From positions 1 to 8,528 of the forward strand of contig USPK01000055.1 in NCBI GenBank assembly GCA_900556465.1: a DNA stretch of 8,528 bases, given 5' to 3'. Position 1 is the first letter of the stretch. Each line of letters begins with the position of its first letter. This stretch comes from an uncultured Prevotella sp. (GTDB lineage: Bacteria; Bacteroidota; Bacteroidia; Bacteroidales; Bacteroidaceae). The translations under genes were made by a program, and so were the position numbers. Below the pieces are notes generated by a model. That model worked only from the letters and a program-made list of their open reading frames with translations, was not told the origin of the DNA and ran no database searches. Shown piece after piece: positions 6,637 through 8,528 of this stretch.

Positions 6637-6678
6637 GGCGGACAGCTGCGGCGATTTTGCTTTTTTTAGCTGTCCGCC
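6637..6678. repeat. Inverted repeat with 11-base perfect arms
   Basis: GGCGGACAGCT (6637-6647) pairs perfectly with AGCTGTCCGCC (6668-6678). The 20-base loop ends in seven T (6661-6667 on the + strand). Because the T-run is inside the loop, it is not a standard terminator on either strand. It might be an operator, an RNA hairpin or the remnant of a repeat element. It lies 31 bases right of the long palindrome. Confidence 0.5.
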
Positions 6679-6706
6679 ATGCGCTGCGCCCCGCCGACGG
6701 AGTACG

Positions 6707-6738
6707 AAAAGGGCCGCCCGGTGCGCACCGGGCGGCCC
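6707..6738 (-). terminator. Intrinsic terminator of the GH16 gene
   Basis: Positions 6711-6738 form a perfect 28-base palindrome (14-base arms 6711-6724 and 6725-6738). On the - strand it is followed by four T (6710-6707). It lies 28 bases after the GH16 stop codon. A smaller hairpin, AGACCC (6752-6757) / GGGTCT (6762-6767), overlaps the stop itself. The strong stem, T-run and position together make a good intrinsic terminator. Confidence 0.85.
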
Positions 6739-6766
6739 AAGGTCGGGAATGAGACCCCACAGGGTC

Positions 6767-8528
6767 TTAGGGCACAATCACCTTACGGCCGCCTACGACA
6801 TAAACGCCGCGGCTTACGGAAACGGTGACCGGAGCGCTCACCTTACCGCTGAAGACCACGCGGCCTGCTACGTCGCTCACAAGCACATCGACCGGTTGGG
6901 CGCTGCTCAGGTGGATTTGGCCGCGCGAGGTTGTCACGCTGAGGCCGGCGTAGGCGTCGACAGCGCCGTCCATGGAGGTCGGCAAACTCGTCTGTTGGTA
7001 AACGCGCACCCAGTCAAAACGCGTCTCGTAGGTGTGGCTCTCGTCGGCCGCTGCGGCCCACGAACCGTCGCCCACGCTTTGGTTGAGGATGATGTAGAAT
7101 TCCTTGTCGAAGGGCCACTGTCCCAGCATGAGGGCTGTAAGGTTGGTCGACTTGGCGTAGGAGCCCACTTGCTTGCCGTCTACGTACCAGCGCATGGACG
7201 TCTCGTCCCACTCGAAGCCATACGTGTGGTAACGGTCCATCTCTACCGTCTCGTTGAACGATGAAGTGGGATTTTCCGTCTGGCCGAGGATATTGGTCCA
7301 ATTGGAATGAACGGTGTGGAAAGCGGTATTCTGCGTGTTAATCTGCTCCCAGATGTCAATCTCGCCGCAAAAGGGCCAGCCGAGACTCTGGTCGGTGGGC
7401 ATCATCCAGAAAGCGGGGAAGTTGCCCGAGTGCGGGTTGGTGAGAATACGGGCCTCAATCTTGCCGTACTTGAAGTCGAACTTGCCGCTCGTCTGCACGC
7501 CGCCGGTGATCATGGGCACGGGGTCGGTCGCAGTGTCAGGGTTGGGGATGGCACGGGTCACGAGCTGACCGTCCTCGAGATAGACCACCTGCTCGCTGTC
7601 GGAGAGCCAGCGGTTCCACGTGGAGGTCTGACGCGGGCAGCGGCCCCACTTCGCGGCATCGGGCTGCGAGCCGTCGGCAGCGTTAAACTCGTCGGCAAAG
7701 ACGAGCTTGTAGCCTGTGGCCGGGTCAACCGTGTAGTTCACCGTGAGCGTCACGTCGCCGTTAAGGCTGTCGGCCGGGATGGTATAGTCAGTAGCGGCGA
7801 CGGTGTATTCGCTCCACTGGCGGTTGCCGTGCACGTACTGCGGGCCGTCGAAGTTATGGCCGTGGCGGATGGTCATCTGCTCGGCCGTGAAGCCCTCGAT
7901 GGCGGGCGTAGGCACTACGGCCAGGCTCTTGAAGCAAGGCACGTAGAGGGGCAGGCCGGTATTGCTGCTGCCGTTCACACTACCGTTCTCGGTGAGCACC
8001 TCGAACTTCTGCGTATCGTGATAGACGTTGATGAGGAAGTCCACGATGTAGCCGCCGTTGTCGTTAATGAGGTTGGAACCTCCCTCGGCATACTGTCCGG
8101 CAGGGTCGATGTTGTTCCAGTCCACCTTAAAGCGCGCACGATAGACGCCCTCGGGAAGCGACTCGGGAAGTGTGAACGCGGGCAGTGAAGCCAGGCTCAC
8201 TTCGCCGGGGTTACTGGTGATGGCTTCGCCGGCACTGTTGCGGCCACTGTAGTAGGTGTAAGAGAGGAGCTCGCCTGCCATGGTCGGCGTGCCGTCGGCG
8301 TTAAGCTGGGCATCGAAGCGGCCGTCTTGGTTAAAGTCTACGTAGAGGTACCCGTGCATGGCGTGGCCTTGGTAGACGGCGGTGGTGGTGATTTCGTCGC
8401 CGGCTTTGGCAGGCACCTCGACCTGGGTCATGTCACGGTAGACGTAGTTGCCCTTGCTGTCGTCGAGGGTGAGCGTCTGGAAAAGCCACGCGGCTTTGAC
8501 CCTCTTGGCCAAACAGGATTGTCCCCTT
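6767..8528 (-). CDS. Glycoside hydrolase family 16 protein with sorting tail (N-terminus missing)
   Basis: This is a secreted endo-beta-glucanase-type enzyme, cleaving beta-1,3 or mixed-linked glucans or related galactans by a retaining mechanism; exact substrate unknown. The frame is open to the window edge, and the TTG at 8510-8512 is unlikely to be the start. Counting from that TTG, residues 40-160 form a beta-rich domain with DFNQDGRFD (59-67), a calcium-loop-like motif resembling GEVED domains. A linker domain follows (about 165-265), then the GH16 domain (about 268-508) from YKLVFADEFN. The active site EIDIWE gives E384 as nucleophile, D386, and E389 as acid/base; many relatives have EIDIME. 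The last 60 residues (VLVSDVAGRVVFSG, GVYVVGG, KVIVP) resemble a type IX secretion type-A sorting tail. This predicts export through the outer membrane and cell-surface attachment. An intrinsic terminator follows the stop. Confidence 0.9.
   Translation of the reverse strand, partial: RGQSCLAKRVKAAWLFQTLTLDDSKGNYVYRDMTQVEVPAKAGDEITTTAVYQGHAMHGYLYVDFNQDGRFDAQLNADGTPTMAGELLSYTYYSGRNSAGEAITSNPGEVSLASLPAFTLPESLPEGVYRARFKVDWNNIDPAGQYAEGGSNLINDNGGYIVDFLINVYHDTQKFEVLTENGSVNGSSNTGLPLYVPCFKSLAVVPTPAIEGFTAEQMTIRHGHNFDGPQYVHGNRQWSEYTVAATDYTIPADSLNGDVTLTVNYTVDPATGYKLVFADEFNAADGSQPDAAKWGRCPRQTSTWNRWLSDSEQVVYLEDGQLVTRAIPNPDTATDPVPMITGGVQTSGKFDFKYGKIEARILTNPHSGNFPAFWMMPTDQSLGWPFCGEIDIWEQINTQNTAFHTVHSNWTNILGQTENPTSSFNETVEMDRYHTYGFEWDETSMRWYVDGKQVGSYAKSTNLTALMLGQWPFDKEFYIILNQSVGDGSWAAAADESHTYETRFDWVRVYQQTSLPTSMDGAVDAYAGLSVTTSRGQIHLSSAQPVDVLVSDVAGRVVFSGKVSAPVTVSVSRGVYVVGGRKVIVP

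Larger units (their letters stand above)
6320..6766. other. 447-base gene-free stretch rich in inverted repeats
   Basis: This stretch separates the nuclease from the GH16 gene, both on the - strand. It holds the nuclease promoter, a small hairpin (CGCTGC 6392-6397 / GCAGCG 6401-6406), a long symmetric palindrome (6539-6605), a second hairpin (6637-6678) and the GH16 terminator (6711-6738). A looser pairing joins 6410-6423 to 6463-6496: CCGCTCC with GGAGCGG, and ATTCTCC-C-CGC with GCGGGAGAAT. Open frames through the region show no known protein motif and mirror each other across the palindrome. I see no coding gene here. Confidence 0.7.

Noticed and set aside
5690..6752. Overlapping + strand frames (5690-6301 and 6069-6752) opposite the nuclease and through the gene-free stretch
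   Set aside because: They overlap each other and the nuclease, contain Arg/Ala/Pro-rich sequence without family resemblance, and lack a promoter or conserved motif. The part over 6539-6605 mirrors the - strand because of the palindrome.
7307..8188. A 293-codon open frame on the + strand opposite the GH16 gene
   Set aside because: It is antisense to a well-supported enzyme, has the same Val/Gly/Arg/His-rich composition as other antisense frames, and shows no motif or start context.

Overview
The window comes from a GC-rich member of the Bacteroidota, most likely order Bacteroidales. Four signs support this. Three intergenic stretches carry the Bacteroidota -7 promoter motif TAnnTTTG. Starts are preceded by A-rich sequence rather than a strong Shine-Dalgarno. 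One protein ends in what looks like a type IX secretion sorting tail. The protein families are typical of gut or oral Bacteroidales. The sequence does not settle the genus.

Layout. Positions 1-282 hold no gene but contain a hairpin and the promoter of a three-gene operon on the + strand: etfB (283-1158), etfA (1166-2188) and a long acyl-CoA dehydrogenase (2198-3910). The genes are 7 and 9 bases apart, and a perfect 18-bp-stem hairpin closes the unit. A second + strand unit follows: a DUF554 membrane protein (4115-4798) from its own promoter, then a small secreted beta-barrel protein (4843-5379). A GC hairpin at 5406-5437 separates this unit from a convergent, secreted or membrane-anchored DNA/RNA non-specific endonuclease (5438-6319, - strand). 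Next comes a 447-base gene-free stretch (6320-6766) with the nuclease promoter, several inverted repeats and a strong terminator. The window ends inside a - strand glycoside hydrolase family 16 enzyme (6767 to the window edge) that lacks its N-terminus.

How the genes work together. The first operon is a self-contained flavin electron-transfer unit: the dehydrogenase oxidises or reduces acyl-CoA, and the EtfAB heterodimer carries its electrons. EtfB resembles the anaerobe (butyryl-CoA dehydrogenase/ETF) type more than the mitochondrial type. Electron bifurcation is therefore a reasonable hypothesis, but it is not shown here. The envelope and secreted proteins (DUF554, beta-barrel, nuclease, GH16) fit surface scavenging of nucleic acids and beta-glucans, but nothing links them functionally to the ETF operon.

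I see no CRISPR array, transposase, tRNA, rRNA, defence island or clearly new multi-gene system. The least explained parts are the nearly symmetric palindrome at 6539-6605 with its neighbouring hairpins, and the pairing of a bifurcating-like ETF with a 570-residue dehydrogenase.
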